Source: JBEEJZ01 sp041168905
GTDB lineage: Bacteria; Pseudomonadota; Gammaproteobacteria; Burkholderiales; Burkholderiaceae_C
Length of the DNA stretch: 5,782 nt
Direction: 5' to 3'
NCBI GenBank assembly: GCA_041168905.1
Contig: JBEEJZ010000003.1
Coordinates: 1-5,782, forward strand
The notes beneath the pieces were generated by a model. That model had not been told where the DNA came from. It did no database searches and was given only the letters and a program-made list of their open reading frames with translations. The translations under genes and the position numbers were made by a program. Each line of letters starts with the position of its first letter. Position 1 is the stretch's first letter. Shown here piece by piece: positions 5,405 to 5,782 of this stretch.

Positions 5405-5782
5405 GGAAAGAAAAGACATGCGCGAACAGATTACAGAGCGTATCGTCGCCTCCCTCGAATCGGGCGTTATGCCCTGGCGAAAAGGTTGGACCAATGAAGG
5501 CGGTGTGGCAAACGGACTGCCCCGCAATGCGGTCTCGGGGCGCACCTACAGCGGCGGCAATCGCCTCATGTTGATGATGCAGGGGATGGACAAGGGCTAT
5601 GCGGATCCCCGGTGGCTGACATTCAAGCAGGCACGAAACCTGGGCGGCACCGTCAACCAAGGCGAGAAGTCCACGCCGATTGAATACTGGGATGAACTGC
5701 CTTTTCATCGGCGCCGGGATGTGAACATTACTCTGAATGGTGCCCGGGTGACGCTTGGCGAAGCGCCTGAGAAAAATGCGCA
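5397..5782 (+). CDS. ArdC-like antirestriction protein (N-terminal ssDNA-binding domain), 3' end beyond the window
   Basis: The first 128 residues are present, with no stop before the right edge. They match the ArdC N-terminal domain (formerly DUF1738): an opening helix MREQITERIVASLESG (8-23), PWRKGW (26-31), LPRNAVSGRTYSGGNRLML (41-59), GYADPRWLTFKQARNLGGTV (67-86) and QGEKSTPIEYWDELPF (88-103). ArdC of plasmid pSa binds single-stranded DNA and protects incoming DNA during conjugation; many relatives carry a C-terminal zincin-type metallopeptidase domain, which here would lie outside the window. After residue 103 the sequence (HRRRDVNITLNGARVTLGEA) departs from short ArdC and may be an insertion seen in larger variants. 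The gene follows the small acidic gene with an eight-base overlap. Confidence 0.88.
   Translation, partial: MAEERKDMREQITERIVASLESGVMPWRKGWTNEGGVANGLPRNAVSGRTYSGGNRLMLMMQGMDKGYADPRWLTFKQARNLGGTVNQGEKSTPIEYWDELPFHRRRDVNITLNGARVTLGEAPEKNA

Noticed and set aside
4904..5708. Long minus-strand open frames (213 and 236 codons) antisense to the LPD7 and ArdC-like genes
   Set aside because: They are antisense to well-supported genes with recognisable domains, and their translations have no domain character.

Overview
The window reads as Betaproteobacterial DNA, most likely Burkholderiales/Comamonadaceae. That placement rests on GC-rich codon use, the close match of the PheC-type domain to the pseudomonad/Burkholderiales periplasmic enzyme, and the mix of chromosomal-type and conjugative-element-type genes. 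It is an inference; there is no rRNA or other taxonomic marker. The window falls into two parts joined by a poorly coding stretch of about 545 bases (2593-3137).

Left part (1-2592). At the left edge, on the minus strand, is a toxin-antitoxin pair of the TacA/TacT type: a complete 98-residue DUF1778 ribbon-helix-helix antitoxin and, overlapping its stop by four bases, the first 19 codons of a GNAT acetyltransferase toxin cut off by the window end. A 21-bp interrupted palindrome covers the predicted antitoxin promoter and is the likely autoregulatory operator. On the plus strand follow a complete 167-residue DUF985 cupin protein and then an exported two-domain enzyme. In this enzyme a signal peptide is followed by a cyclohexadienyl (prephenate/arogenate) dehydratase of the PheC family and then an AroQ-gamma secreted chorismate mutase. 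Together the two domains would convert chorismate to prephenate to phenylpyruvate in the periplasm, on one polypeptide. This is the most interesting gene in the window.

Middle (2593-3137). No convincing gene. It holds short open stretches that look like debris, and a compact motif made of two copies of TGTCAGCTTT flanking a 12-bp perfect palindrome. It may mark the junction between host-type DNA and a mobile element.

Right part (3138-5782). All genes are on the plus strand and look like conjugative element (plasmid or ICE) accessory genes: an unrecognised exported protein with four cysteines after the signal peptide, a 468-residue LPD7-domain protein, a strong intrinsic terminator, a 55-residue acidic small protein, and the N-terminal 128 residues of an ArdC-like antirestriction/ssDNA-binding protein whose start overlaps the small gene by eight bases. 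The LPD7 and ArdC families typify plasmid and ICE cargo that acts on incoming single-stranded DNA. No CRISPR array, tRNA, rRNA or intact insertion sequence was found.
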